NCBI RefSeq assembly: GCF_000813005.1
Contig: NZ_JSYP01000001.1
Coordinates: 434,001 to 498,000, forward strand
Source: Flavobacterium sp. KMS
GTDB taxonomy: Bacteria > Bacteroidota > Bacteroidia > Flavobacteriales > Flavobacteriaceae
Length of the DNA: 64,000 bases
Direction of reading: 5' to 3'
Part shown: piece after piece, positions 52,787 to 62,414 of the stretch
Layout: each line of letters opens with the position of its first letter
Position numbering within the stretch: the stretch's first letter is position 1
Notes under the pieces: generated by a model
Seen by the model: only the letters and a program-made list of their open reading frames with translations
The model's database searches: none
Told to the model about the DNA's origin: nothing
Translations under genes and position numbers: made by a program

Positions 52787-53368
52787 GTGAACATAGACAT
52801 ACTCATATCGCATTTTGATAATTATCTTCCTCTTGACAGCAAGGAAAAGGAAGAATTGAGTAATCGTGTGATTGAAAGAAACATCAAGCGAAGACAATTT
52901 ATACTTCAGGAAAATGATGTTTGCAGGCATTATACTTTTGTTATTTCTGGACTTTTTAAAATGTATGCTGTTGATAAAAACGGAACGGAACATAACATTC
53001 AATTTGCTTCAGAAAATGAATGGATTACTGACATTGGTAGTTTTCATTCTGAACAACCAAGCCGACTTTATATCGAAGCTATGGAACCAGCTGTTATTTT
53101 GCAAATAGAAAAATCGAACCTTTTATATCTCTATACTCATTTTCCGAAATTTGATCGAAATTTTAGAGTTATTATCGAAAACAAATTTATTGAACTCGAA
53201 AATAGGGTTCTACAAAATATTAGTTCTACTGCCGAAGAAAGATATCAGACTTTTCTAGGTCAATATCCGAAACTTTCTAACCGAATTCCTAATACTCAAA
53301 TAGCTTCTTATCTTGGTATAACGCCTGAATTCCTGAGTAAAATCCGCAATAATATTACTAAAAAGTAA
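52787..53368 (+). CDS. Crp/Fnr family transcriptional regulator
   Basis: A 193-residue regulator starting with GTG. A cyclic-nucleotide-binding-type sensor domain covers about 10-120 (RQFILQENDVCRHYTFVISG, then FKMYAVDKNGTEHNIQFA). A helix-turn-helix lies near the C-terminus (about 160-190, RIPNTQIASYLGITPEFLSK). The usual cAMP-contacting Arg and Ser are not evident and no Cys cluster is present, so the ligand is unknown. Regulators of this form are numerous in Bacteroidota and often control the adjacent gene; here that is the NTF2-like lipoprotein 98 bp downstream. Confidence 0.92.
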   Translation: MNIDILISHFDNYLPLDSKEKEELSNRVIERNIKRRQFILQENDVCRHYTFVISGLFKMYAVDKNGTEHNIQFASENEWITDIGSFHSEQPSRLYIEAMEPAVILQIEKSNLLYLYTHFPKFDRNFRVIIENKFIELENRVLQNISSTAEERYQTFLGQYPKLSNRIPNTQIASYLGITPEFLSKIRNNITKK

Positions 53369-53466
53369 TTTACCCTTAATATAGTTTAAGGGTATTTCTT
53401 AAACTTGTTTATAAGTGTTACTCTTCTGTTTACCTCAACTTTGTAATGTAATTAAAGCATTATAAA

Positions 53467-53958
53467 ATGAAAAAAATACTAATCCCGATTTCTTTGCTCT
53501 TGCTAATGGCAAGTTGTCAAAAACAAACAGAAAACAAATCCGTAACAAATAATTTAAAACAAGTAGAAATGAATACAACAGCAGAAAAAACAGCCATAGA
53601 AAAATTATTTTTCTCTTATCGTGATGCCTTAAACACATCAGATGTATCTAAAGTTTTGTCATTATACACTCAAGATGGTGTATTTATGCCAACCTCTGCC
53701 CCAACTGCAAAAGGCCAACAACAACTAAAAGATTCCTATGAATTTGTATTTAAATCAATTCAATTAAACATTGAGTTTTTTATTGAAGAAATAAACATTA
53801 GTGGAGATATTGCTTATGCAGTAACAAACTCAAAAGGCACAACATTAATTCACGCTAATGGACAAACTGTTCCAGAAGAAAACAGGGAGTTATTTGTATT
53901 GGCAAAAGAAAATGGAGAATGGAAAATTGCCCGTTATATGTTTAATAAAACAAAATAA
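53467..53958 (+). CDS. NTF2-like (SnoaL/DUF4440 type) lipoprotein
   Basis: A 163-residue lipoprotein (MKKILIPISLLLLMASC, Cys17). The mature part is an NTF2-like cone fold: AIEKLFFSYRDALNTSDVSK, VLSLYTQDGVFMPTSAPTAK, FEVFKSI-like helix and INISGDIAYAVTNSKGTTLI, ending REL-FVLAKENGEWKIARYMF. Members are annotated SgcJ/EcaC-like; the function varies from ketosteroid-isomerase-like to ligand binding. It is probably controlled by the Crp/Fnr regulator directly upstream. A GC-rich hairpin follows the stop. Confidence 0.87.
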   Translation: MKKILIPISLLLLMASCQKQTENKSVTNNLKQVEMNTTAEKTAIEKLFFSYRDALNTSDVSKVLSLYTQDGVFMPTSAPTAKGQQQLKDSYEFVFKSIQLNIEFFIEEINISGDIAYAVTNSKGTTLIHANGQTVPEENRELFVLAKENGEWKIARYMFNKTK

Positions 53959-53997
53959 TCAATAAAACAATTCCAGAATTGTCCTGTGAGGGGTGCA

Positions 53998-54035
53998 GTA
54001 AAGCTTCAGCGAAATCTGAGGCTTTACTATTTTAT
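53998..54035 (+). terminator. terminator of the NTF2-like gene
   Basis: GTAAAGCTTCAG and CTGAGGCTTTAC pair around CGAAAT, followed by a T-rich stretch. Confidence 0.75.
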
Positions 54036-54123
54036 AACCCTTTTATTATAGTTTAATAAAGTTCCGAATAAGACAAAAAAAGCAAATCTAACAATTGCTA
54101 AAAATTATAATAATTAAATAGTA

Positions 54124-54270
54124 CTACACTATTTTAGAAATCATCATAATAGCAATAAAGGAAACCACAGCAAACACTATTGAGTTAATAATTCTGCCTT
54201 TTCTCTTCATCGATTTTTCTGATATGTCTAGCTCTGTCAAATCTTTTTTTCTTGTTTTATTTGCTTTCAT
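54124..54270 (-). CDS. small single-helix membrane protein (48 aa)
   Basis: The ORF starts MKANKTRKKDLTELDISEKS and ends with a membrane helix, INSIVFAVVSFIAIMMISKI, before TAG. The amphipathic, strongly basic N-terminus and single C-terminal helix are a convincing small membrane protein pattern. It lies between convergent genes, about 250 bp from the next minus-strand gene start. The function is unknown. Confidence 0.55.
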   Translation of the reverse strand: MKANKTRKKDLTELDISEKSMKRKGRIINSIVFAVVSFIAIMMISKIV

Positions 54271-54524
54271 GTTTTTTAATTTTAATTCATAATATTAGGA
54301 ATCAAAGTGTGCAAACTGTATGCCAAAGCAATCAAAAATAAATTAAAGCACTAAATACCAATAAATTAAATAATTAATATTGCCATTTAATTTATAATAC
54401 CTATCAAAATGATAAGGTTAAGCATTCAAAATGAAAGGGATAGGGAGTTTTATCAAACAAAAACAATATTAGAACTTAAATTTGTACAAAATCTCCCTTT
54501 CATACATATTTAAGTTTTAATTAT

Positions 54525-55499
54525 TTATTCTTCTATTACGTAATCAAAATTTCCATCAGCTGGAATCGTTAAAACTTCTTTTTTATGCATTTCATCCGTT
54601 GCTTGTGTATAAATGAAATGATACCACCAGATAAAAAATTCCTCGAAAGATATTTCCTTATCGTAGCCTAATTTAGTATAGATTTTTTTACTGTATTCTC
54701 TTTCGCTTTCCAGAATCTTTAATAAGTCTGGCAAATAGTTTTTAGCTATTTCTTCAAACAAAATATTGTCTGATTTAGAAACTAAATTTCCGAATGAATT
54801 TGTTTGTACATGAAGTCTGTTATTTCCGTAAACACAAACGTCTTTGCCATCTATTTGTTCGGATTGATTTCCGTAAATCCCAAAAGATTCTGTTTTTGCA
54901 TTTGTATTTTCACTAATTCTGTAATAGTAATGATTTCCGTGTCTTAAAGGTCTGTCTTCTTGCTTTAGAAATCCTTTTTCGACATCATTAATTTGCCAGG
55001 AATCTAATAGCACATTACTTAAAATAAAGAATGACCATTTTTGGAAATCTTGTGTTTTTGATATCTCTGTTTTTCCAAATTGCAGCTTAATATCGGCTAA
55101 GTTTTTAATTATCGATTTGGTTATTTTTCCCGAAATGGGTTTTGCATATTTATAAAGCAGTTCTCCATCTTTTGCATCGGTAATAAAAACTGTTGGTTTA
55201 TATTGATTATTGATTTTATGAAGCCAATTTTTAGATTCTAACAAGGTAATTAAACTCGTCATTTTTTCATCACTAAACTTTGTGAATTTCTGAAAATCTG
55301 CTGGCGAAAACCCTTTATGGAGTGCAAATAAAAATATATCTAAACTGTCTTTATTTGTTCTGAAATTAGGAAAATTATCTCCTCGTGAAATTAACGCTTG
55401 TTCTATTTTCAATTTAAAAATACCATCGATTTTGTTTTGAGCATTTATGTTTTTTCCAAATAATAGAAAGATAATAGCCAGTAATTTCAATTTTTTCAT
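54525..55499 (-). CDS. exported hypothetical protein
   Basis: A 324-residue protein with a signal peptide (LLAIIFLLFGKNINAQ). The mature part is mixed helix and strand, with PLRHGNHYYYRISENTNAKT and EEFFIWWYHFIYTQATDEMH as distinct blocks. I do not recognise the family. It has no lipobox and no beta-barrel pattern, so it is probably periplasmic or secreted. It is transcribed alone, with about 165 bp separating it from the upstream peroxidase gene. Confidence 0.72.
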   Translation of the reverse strand: MKKLKLLAIIFLLFGKNINAQNKIDGIFKLKIEQALISRGDNFPNFRTNKDSLDIFLFALHKGFSPADFQKFTKFSDEKMTSLITLLESKNWLHKINNQYKPTVFITDAKDGELLYKYAKPISGKITKSIIKNLADIKLQFGKTEISKTQDFQKWSFFILSNVLLDSWQINDVEKGFLKQEDRPLRHGNHYYYRISENTNAKTESFGIYGNQSEQIDGKDVCVYGNNRLHVQTNSFGNLVSKSDNILFEEIAKNYLPDLLKILESEREYSKKIYTKLGYDKEISFEEFFIWWYHFIYTQATDEMHKKEVLTIPADGNFDYVIEE

Positions 55500-55665
55500 T
55501 GTTTTCTTTAGATAGTATTGCTACTTAATTTAGTTAGTTAATGATAAAAAAAAGCAAATTATAAATGATTTTACACCACATAACTTGCTTTTTTACCAAC
55601 GCTAATATATAAGTATTTATACTACAAACAATAAACTACATAATTTTAATTTTATGCAATTATAT

Positions 55666-56808
55666 TTACCTCGGTATCTGTGGACGCTCCATTTTGTATT
55701 GTCTTCCCGATAAGGTTTTAATAAAAGAAACCAAGGCTATAATCTCATCATCATCTAGATTTAGAGGTTGCAACAATACATCTGTCTGTGGAAATAAAGG
55801 ATCCGCAGCTTTTTCGCTTTCATCTGGATCTATCATGTGCATTCCGCTATTGTATATATTAACAATACCTGTCATATTATCAAACAAACCATTATGCATC
55901 CATGGCCCTGTGTGCATGACATCGCGAAGTGAAGGCGTTCTGAATTTTCCAACATCTTCTGCCTTTTTAGTAATATGATAAAGCCCTAAATCTTCATAAT
56001 CTCTCTTATAATAGGTAAGTCCTATATTGTGGAATGATTCATCGGTAAAATATTTCCCCGAATGGCAATTCATACAACGCGCTTTAGTACGGAAAAGATG
56101 CAACCCTTGTATTTCCTGGTCAGATAATTGACTATAATCTCCATCGATAAAAGCGTCAAACCGGCTTCTTTTACTCAGTATTGTCTTTTGAAAGGTTGCC
56201 AATGATTGCAAGATTTTATCATAAGTAACATCAGCGTTTCCGTAGGCATTTTGAAATAAAACGACGTAGCCTTTAATATTTTTTATCTTTTTAGCCAGAC
56301 TTTTAGCATCCATATTCATTTCATGATGTGCCGTAATTGGTCCTTGCGCTTGCTCTTCTAACGTTGTTGCACGACCATCCCAAAAGAATGATTTTCGCGC
56401 GTTAATATTATATAAAGACGGGGTATTGCGCTTGCCTTGTAAATGGTCATTACCCAAAGATACTTCTCTCCCATCTCCCCAAGCCAGTTCAGGATCATGG
56501 CAGCTACTACAGGAAACCTGATTAGAACCTGAAAGTTTTGGATCAAAGAAAAGCATCTGTCCTAGTATAACTTTGGGATCATCCATCCTTTCGTAATAAC
56601 TTGTATCTACATCCAAAGGTTCAAATTCTTGCCAAGTAACACCTTTGTCGATAGTTGGTTTTGGCCATTGATTTGTTGGCTTACTATAAAGTTCTCTCCA
56701 ATTGGTATTTGCTATTTTTTCGCTTAGCGTAACGCTAAAACTCAATAATGAATGTACAATACCAACGGACAGAATAAGAAAAAAGGTTTTTAATAAAATA
56801 GACTTCAT
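55666..56808 (-). CDS. di-haem cytochrome c peroxidase (CcpA/MauG family)
   Basis: A periplasmic protein of about 380 residues. Two haem-attachment motifs are present, CSSCH and CMNCH (about residues 100-104 and 245-249 from the chosen start). The usual family block FFWDGRATTLEEQAQGPI lies between them and RTPSLRDVMHTGPWMHNGLF after the second. It reduces hydrogen peroxide with electrons from a small carrier, or performs a MauG-like oxidation. The signal peptide begins at the ATG at 56808; an ATG at 56832 adds eight residues. It is the last gene of an operon with an outer-membrane barrel, a DUF4876 lipoprotein and a TonB receptor, and may process or detoxify something linked to metal uptake. 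Confidence 0.92.
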   Translation of the reverse strand: MKSILLKTFFLILSVGIVHSLLSFSVTLSEKIANTNWRELYSKPTNQWPKPTIDKGVTWQEFEPLDVDTSYYERMDDPKVILGQMLFFDPKLSGSNQVSCSSCHDPELAWGDGREVSLGNDHLQGKRNTPSLYNINARKSFFWDGRATTLEEQAQGPITAHHEMNMDAKSLAKKIKNIKGYVVLFQNAYGNADVTYDKILQSLATFQKTILSKRSRFDAFIDGDYSQLSDQEIQGLHLFRTKARCMNCHSGKYFTDESFHNIGLTYYKRDYEDLGLYHITKKAEDVGKFRTPSLRDVMHTGPWMHNGLFDNMTGIVNIYNSGMHMIDPDESEKAADPLFPQTDVLLQPLNLDDDEIIALVSFIKTLSGRQYKMERPQIPR

Positions 56809-56838
56809 TATAAAGTAATAGATATTTTGCAATGCCTA

Positions 56839-58350
56839 TTAAAACGTCATTCCTAGTGACATTTGAAAATAAGTATTGTTTTTGTTTTTAGAATAATTGT
56901 AGTAATCCAAACCTGTTTTGATGAAAAAATTAAGGTCTGTTTCATATTTGTAATCCCAACGTGCTGTTAGATTTACTTTGGTATAAGCAGATGATAAGTA
57001 AGCAAAATTATAATCTAACATTTCAAAAATTTGATTTGTATTTATGCGATCACTAAGTTTCATCTTTGAATCTAGAGCCCAGCTATGCTCTAATGATGTC
57101 GAGACTTTAATTAATGATTCCGATATAAGTTTTGATACAGAAAGATCTAATCGGCCAATACCTTGCTGGATATCGATAGTTCTTAAGGGATCTATATATT
57201 TTGTTGCAGTATTTTTTAAATTAAAACTTGGCGCAATAGACCATGATAATTCTGGATTAGGAATACTGTATAAACCTGAAAATATAACCGATGTAACCTG
57301 ATTTGTATATTTGGTAGCTTCGGATATTTTTACGTAAGATGATGAAGTCTGATTGTCGAATATATTCTCGGTTCCTGCCCGATCAATATAATAAAATCCG
57401 ATTTTTGTACCCCAAGCCTTTTCTTCTGATTTTTTTAAATAAGAAAGTTCTCCATCATAACGTTTCTCTAGAATACTAGATGCGATAAGGTCTTGAAATT
57501 CGGTCATTATTTTTTCATAATCAAAATGGTTATATCCAATAGATAAAGCAAACCCATTCCTGTCTTTTGGAAATAATTGCACGTTTGCGCCATATCCTTT
57601 CCCATCATAATAAGAGCTCAGTTTGTTTCCTGTAAGTAGGTTGTTATAGACTCCAAGTCCTGTCATATGATACACAGCGGGTGCGCCTAACTCACTGAAG
57701 AATTTCAAATTATTTGACTGTGTGTATTTTTGCAAATTAATAGCTGATCCAATCGCATAATGATTTCCTATATTTCGTGATATTCCGAGTGCTACTTTAA
57801 GATCCGAAACTGTATTTTTAGGTCTGGGATCTATATCTCGGTATTCCATTAAAGCACGGTATTCGGCAACGATTCCCAAGGTCATTTTTTGATATCCTTT
57901 AGAATATCCTCCCTTAAAAGAATATTCTTCAAAGGAGAGATCTCCTCCTATAGAGTCGGCGGTTACATAAGGATATATTACCTGATAATCTGAGCTTTCG
58001 TTCCATTGTACATTTTTACGTTGACCATTTTTATAGTTTGCATTTCCCCAAACCGTATTTTTAGAATCAATCTTATAATAGGATTGTGCGTTAATAAGAA
58101 ACTCACGAATGCCGTTTCCTAATTGTTGAATATTGGCTTGCTGCGATGTAGTATTATATCCGGCGCTAAACTCTGATAAGGAATAGCGGCGTGCATATTG
58201 CATATTTGCAGGGTTTGTATAAAATGCACCAGAAAAATTATTTTCGAGAGCTAAATCCTCATGAATCCGGATAAGAACCGAGGTACTATCCTGTGCATGT
58301 AGCATAGCTGAACTAAAAATAATAAATAGAAAGATGGAACGAAAACTCAT
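56839..58350 (-). CDS. outer-membrane beta-barrel protein (DUF6850-like)
   Basis: A 503-residue protein with a signal peptide (cleavage near AMLHAQ) and a body of alternating aromatic strands, ending in Phe (TYFQMSLGMTF), as outer-membrane barrels do. The opening FSGAFYTNPANMQYARRYSL and the operon context match what I remember of DUF6850 proteins. It lies 10 bp downstream of the DUF4876 gene. It may act as a channel or partner of the TonB receptor three genes earlier. The family name is from memory and less certain than the barrel call. Confidence 0.75.
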   Translation of the reverse strand: MSFRSIFLFIIFSSAMLHAQDSTSVLIRIHEDLALENNFSGAFYTNPANMQYARRYSLSEFSAGYNTTSQQANIQQLGNGIREFLINAQSYYKIDSKNTVWGNANYKNGQRKNVQWNESSDYQVIYPYVTADSIGGDLSFEEYSFKGGYSKGYQKMTLGIVAEYRALMEYRDIDPRPKNTVSDLKVALGISRNIGNHYAIGSAINLQKYTQSNNLKFFSELGAPAVYHMTGLGVYNNLLTGNKLSSYYDGKGYGANVQLFPKDRNGFALSIGYNHFDYEKIMTEFQDLIASSILEKRYDGELSYLKKSEEKAWGTKIGFYYIDRAGTENIFDNQTSSSYVKISEATKYTNQVTSVIFSGLYSIPNPELSWSIAPSFNLKNTATKYIDPLRTIDIQQGIGRLDLSVSKLISESLIKVSTSLEHSWALDSKMKLSDRINTNQIFEMLDYNFAYLSSAYTKVNLTARWDYKYETDLNFFIKTGLDYYNYSKNKNNTYFQMSLGMTF

Positions 58351-58360
58351 GATTAAATTA

Positions 58361-59569
58361 TTAATTCATTAAAGATGGTTTAACCTCTGGGCTAAAATCT
58401 AATGTAGAGTTATTAGTGTCTTTCAATTCTTTTTTACCTTTTGAGTCAGTTGAAAGCACTTTACGACGAACACTTTTTCCGTAACGACTTTGGTCTGCAT
58501 CTACTTTTCCGCAGTATGTCCATCCCATATCCAATGATGGATCGGTAACAATCCATTGAAATTCTGACGCAACACTTAAATTAACTGCATCTACAATCCA
58601 TGAATTAGGAATAGAGTAAACACTCTCTCCCATAGGATAACTTTCTCCTCCTACTACCAAATTATATTCATAGTCGTACGTGTAATCTGCCAAGTAAGCA
58701 TCTTTATTTATTGGCAAACGAGCAATAACAAAGCTCTTGAATCCTCTGTTATGTACAATCATCGATGAGAATAAATTCTCCATATTAGGAACTGCAGGAT
58801 TATCTACGTCATCTGCATCTTCTGTATAAAATTCGAAATTGGCTGTTCTTAAATCAATCGAACCCGGGTTGTATTCTTTATGATTAATTGCATCTTCGGC
58901 AATAATAAAAAATCCTCCCGGAGCAATAGGATATGTAGTTCCTGTTCCGGGAACAATAGCAATTGCCGATGCTGCAAAAGATTTCGCCATGATATTTGGC
59001 GTATAAGCCTGTTTCTCTACCGTCATAAATTCCGATTGAGCAATCATTAATCCATCTGCGTATAATACTTCATCTGTATTGTTGTAAATTTTAAAGTATT
59101 TGTCTCCTAGATATTGTTTTCCTTCGGCAGTTCGGGTTCCTGTAAAAAACACTTCTTCGATAATAAAATCTGATTGGCTTGTTTTTAGAAAAAGGTTTAA
59201 AGAAACCAGCGCTGTTTTTCCTGTAATAACAACCGATTCTTTGTAACCGCTTACTGCTGCCTCAACAGTACTTTCTCCCGCAGAATATTGGATTTTTCCG
59301 TTGATAGCAATTTCGTAAGATCCCTCACTTAATTCGATAGAAAGATCATTATTTACAAATGACTTACTCTCTGTTATTTTACCTGTATTAAGTTCTTTAA
59401 AAGATACCGAAAGATTAGAAAGTGCAACATTATTTAAATCTTCCGGGTTAACAAGTTTTAAGGTTATAGCGGTTTGTTTGCTACTATAATTATCGTCATC
59501 TTTTGAGCAAGATTGTAGTAAAGCCATTATGGCTATTGTGAGATAAATGGGTAATAGTTTAATTTTCAT
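58361..59569 (-). CDS. DUF4876 domain-containing lipoprotein
   Basis: A 402-residue lipoprotein (lipobox LLQSC, Cys21). An N-terminal region of about 90 residues resembles a carboxypeptidase-like or Ig-like domain (LSVSFKELNTGKITESKSFV). The DUF4876 part follows: FIIEEVFFTGTRTAEGKQYL, then GDKYFKIYNNTDEVLYADGL, resembling a lamin-tail-like fold. It lies 28 bp after the TonB receptor, the position SusD has in glycan loci, but it has no SusD features. It probably sits at the outer membrane and captures the substrate of the receptor. Confidence 0.82.
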   Translation of the reverse strand: MKIKLLPIYLTIAIMALLQSCSKDDDNYSSKQTAITLKLVNPEDLNNVALSNLSVSFKELNTGKITESKSFVNNDLSIELSEGSYEIAINGKIQYSAGESTVEAAVSGYKESVVITGKTALVSLNLFLKTSQSDFIIEEVFFTGTRTAEGKQYLGDKYFKIYNNTDEVLYADGLMIAQSEFMTVEKQAYTPNIMAKSFAASAIAIVPGTGTTYPIAPGGFFIIAEDAINHKEYNPGSIDLRTANFEFYTEDADDVDNPAVPNMENLFSSMIVHNRGFKSFVIARLPINKDAYLADYTYDYEYNLVVGGESYPMGESVYSIPNSWIVDAVNLSVASEFQWIVTDPSLDMGWTYCGKVDADQSRYGKSVRRKVLSTDSKGKKELKDTNNSTLDFSPEVKPSLMN

Positions 59570-59597
59570 AATTGAGGTATTTATTTAATATTAAAGG

Positions 59598-62414
59598 TTA
59601 TAAATTCAAGTTTAATTCCATCCCGAAATAAGGAGAAGTTAGCCCTCTTTGTTCTATCTTCTGTCCATTGATTTCGTAGTTTTGATAGTAACTAAAGAGT
59701 CGGTTAACGAACATTGATATTCTGATTTTTTTATAAAAATCTTTAGAGATTTTCAAATTCATATTCATTGACATTGGGATTGTTCTTTTCTCAAATAAAT
59801 CGTCGTTGTATTTTATATCCAACCATTGCAAAATAGGATCTGATTTATCTTCTTCGAGATAAGGATATTGTTCTCCAGAAGGGTTTATATAAGCAATTGG
59901 TGTTCCGTTCATAGGTGTAGATTGATTGCTTCTAAACCACATAAATTGAAAGGAACTAGAAAATTCTAAACCAAGTGAGGGGATATAAGTATCGACAATT
60001 AAGTTTGTATTTAATTGCTGTTTTATAGAACCATCATCCCACTGGTAAAGACCTAAATACGGAAGTCGTTTGCCATTAATAATTATATCTTTTTGTCCAC
60101 TTTTATACACAGGATTACTATTAGTATAAGTCGTTTTAAACCAAGCACCATTTAATGTAAATCGCGTATTTATAGACTTAAAACGTTTAGACGATAACTG
60201 AAATTCAACACCGCTTTTTAGTAGTTTACTTCCGTTGTTTGTAATGTTGTAAGTGGTTAATAAAGTATCCATTACAAAACTCATTTGGGCAAGATCGGGT
60301 TGCGATGTTAGTACTGAAGGATCTATAGAACTACTATCATATTTTTTATAAGAAAGCGCATGATATCGTGACCCACTTCGGAATCCGGAATCTAAACGTT
60401 CATTAAAAAAAGTAACAGAGAATCGGTTATTATCATAAGAGAAATCTGTGCGAACCTCCCATTTTTTATTTATTGCCGGCTTTAAATCATAATTTATTGC
60501 AGACGTTTTATAGGTCATTAAATTAATTCTTCGGTATTCGGGAGTATTATGATAATAGTTAAGCTGCACCAAATCATTATATACATAATCGGGATAAAGC
60601 TGTGCCAATGTTGGGAACTTAGTATATTGCCCTGCTCCTACTGTAAGTTCCGTTTTTAATGCATGTTTCCCTATCTGGAAAGACGGAAGTACCCATTGTG
60701 CATTAATTCGGGGATCAAAATAATATTTTCCGTGAATAGCATAAGCTGATGGTACATTTAATAATGACATGGCTCGAATACCACCCGCAAGGTTTAATTG
60801 ATGTTTTCCTAAAGGAATTGTAATAGCATCTTCGGCAAAAAAAGCAATATCTGTACTAGCAGGAATATCTTTATATGATCTGGGGCGTGTTGTCATTTCT
60901 GGAGATGGCGGATGTGTGGTATCGTAAACCTGACCTTTTCCGTTATTTTTAGAATATGTCCACTCCGAACCTGCTTTTAAAGCATGTGTTATTCCAAATA
61001 AACGAACCTCAAAATCTCCCATTGCTTTTAAGAAAGCATCAAATGGTTTACCATCAACCAGAAGATCTGAAGCGTATTGGGGCGTTAAAAAAATACCGTC
61101 GGATTCTCCTTGTTCTGTATTATTAGGTATCGCTGTAGCATTTGATACTTGTACCCATTTGGTTTGTTCGATTTTATCATATTGCTGACTAAGTGATGTA
61201 GCTACATGAATCGATTTTAAAAATCGTGATGTTTTAAAGTCTAAATCGAATGAGTTAGCTATAGAAAATCGATTATAATCAGAACTATATCTATCAATTT
61301 TTGCGTAACCAACATTAGGATCTGCTCTCTCATTATCCATCGAACCGCTATAATCTAAACTAGAATCCCATTGAAGCAGATAAGAATCATCCTCCCATAT
61401 TTTTTGCGCTCGTATAGATGCAGTGATTCTTTTGTAGTTTTCGAAACTATTACGAGGATCTGATTTTGCATCCAGATAATCAAGTCCAACATTCAATACA
61501 AATCGTTTCTCTTTAGATTCAAATCCTTTCCCTACATAATACAGCTTACTAAATTCATCTGCTTTAAAACGAGATTCCCAATTACTGCGTCCTCTTTTTC
61601 GTTTAATTTTAATAAGTCCGCTGGTTAAATCACCATATTCTACAGATGGAATACCTCTTATAATTTCGACTTTCTCAATTTGATCTGTAGAGATAGAACG
61701 CATATCTACTCCTTTTGATGTTGTATTCCTGCGTGTATTTGCATATCCGGAACCCGGAGTAATAGTCATTCTTGGTCCAGTCGAATATTGTAAGTTAGCA
61801 TCGGTATTAAGAGGAATTCCGTCGATTACAAAAGCAGTTCCAAGAGAGGAAATATCATAATTAGAATCGGCTATACCTACTTCTCTTAATTTAATGTGAT
61901 TTGATGCATTAAACACAGGATCTTTGGAGCGTCCGCCTGGTAATAGTTCTAATAAATCGGTAAAGCTCGAAGGTTGCAAATGCTGCATGGCTCTTTTATC
62001 AATAATAGAGGTACTTGTCATTCCTCGAGACTCTGTAGCTGTTATAACTACTTCGTTTAACTCAATACTTGCAGGTTTTAACTCTAAAGACAAATTTTGA
62101 TTGGTTGTAAACTCTAGCTTTTTTTCGATGGTTTCGTAACCTGAATATGATAGCTTTATTTTGTAACTACCGCTTACAATAGCATTCAGAACAATGCTTC
62201 CAAAATCGTCTGATTGTCCTTTATATTTCTGAGACGATCCTTCTACAGTTAGCAAAGCCCCTTTTATAGGTAGTTTACTTTCGGCATCTTTAACGGTAAT
62301 CTGAATATTTAACTTATTTATATTTTGTGTAAAACCAAGGTTAGAAAATAAGATGAATACTAACAGAATAATGCTTTTAGAAAATATTGGCGGGAGACTA
62401 TTACAATAAGTCAT
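59598..62414 (-). CDS. TonB-dependent receptor of the DUF4876/peroxidase operon
   Basis: A 938-residue outer-membrane receptor. A signal peptide ends near LGFTQ, followed by a carboxypeptidase-regulatory-like domain (about 32-115, with LTVEGSSQKYKGQSDDFGSI), a plug (about 120-260, with VEIIRGIPSVEYGDLTSGLI) and a barrel ending FGMELNLNL. It is the first gene of an operon of four with short gaps (28, 10 and 30 bp). The absence of SusD and the presence of a haem peroxidase suggest a metal or small redox compound as substrate rather than a glycan. Confidence 0.9.
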   Translation of the reverse strand: MTYCNSLPPIFSKSIILLVFILFSNLGFTQNINKLNIQITVKDAESKLPIKGALLTVEGSSQKYKGQSDDFGSIVLNAIVSGSYKIKLSYSGYETIEKKLEFTTNQNLSLELKPASIELNEVVITATESRGMTSTSIIDKRAMQHLQPSSFTDLLELLPGGRSKDPVFNASNHIKLREVGIADSNYDISSLGTAFVIDGIPLNTDANLQYSTGPRMTITPGSGYANTRRNTTSKGVDMRSISTDQIEKVEIIRGIPSVEYGDLTSGLIKIKRKRGRSNWESRFKADEFSKLYYVGKGFESKEKRFVLNVGLDYLDAKSDPRNSFENYKRITASIRAQKIWEDDSYLLQWDSSLDYSGSMDNERADPNVGYAKIDRYSSDYNRFSIANSFDLDFKTSRFLKSIHVATSLSQQYDKIEQTKWVQVSNATAIPNNTEQGESDGIFLTPQYASDLLVDGKPFDAFLKAMGDFEVRLFGITHALKAGSEWTYSKNNGKGQVYDTTHPPSPEMTTRPRSYKDIPASTDIAFFAEDAITIPLGKHQLNLAGGIRAMSLLNVPSAYAIHGKYYFDPRINAQWVLPSFQIGKHALKTELTVGAGQYTKFPTLAQLYPDYVYNDLVQLNYYHNTPEYRRINLMTYKTSAINYDLKPAINKKWEVRTDFSYDNNRFSVTFFNERLDSGFRSGSRYHALSYKKYDSSSIDPSVLTSQPDLAQMSFVMDTLLTTYNITNNGSKLLKSGVEFQLSSKRFKSINTRFTLNGAWFKTTYTNSNPVYKSGQKDIIINGKRLPYLGLYQWDDGSIKQQLNTNLIVDTYIPSLGLEFSSSFQFMWFRSNQSTPMNGTPIAYINPSGEQYPYLEEDKSDPILQWLDIKYNDDLFEKRTIPMSMNMNLKISKDFYKKIRISMFVNRLFSYYQNYEINGQKIEQRGLTSPYFGMELNLNL

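Noticed and set aside
34431-54035. Treating every AAGCTTCAG hairpin as an attachment site scar
   Set aside because: The same hairpin follows tRNA-Glu and ordinary genes, so the terminator alone is not evidence. Only copies preceded by tRNA-derived bases (34475, 41614, 47543) were used.
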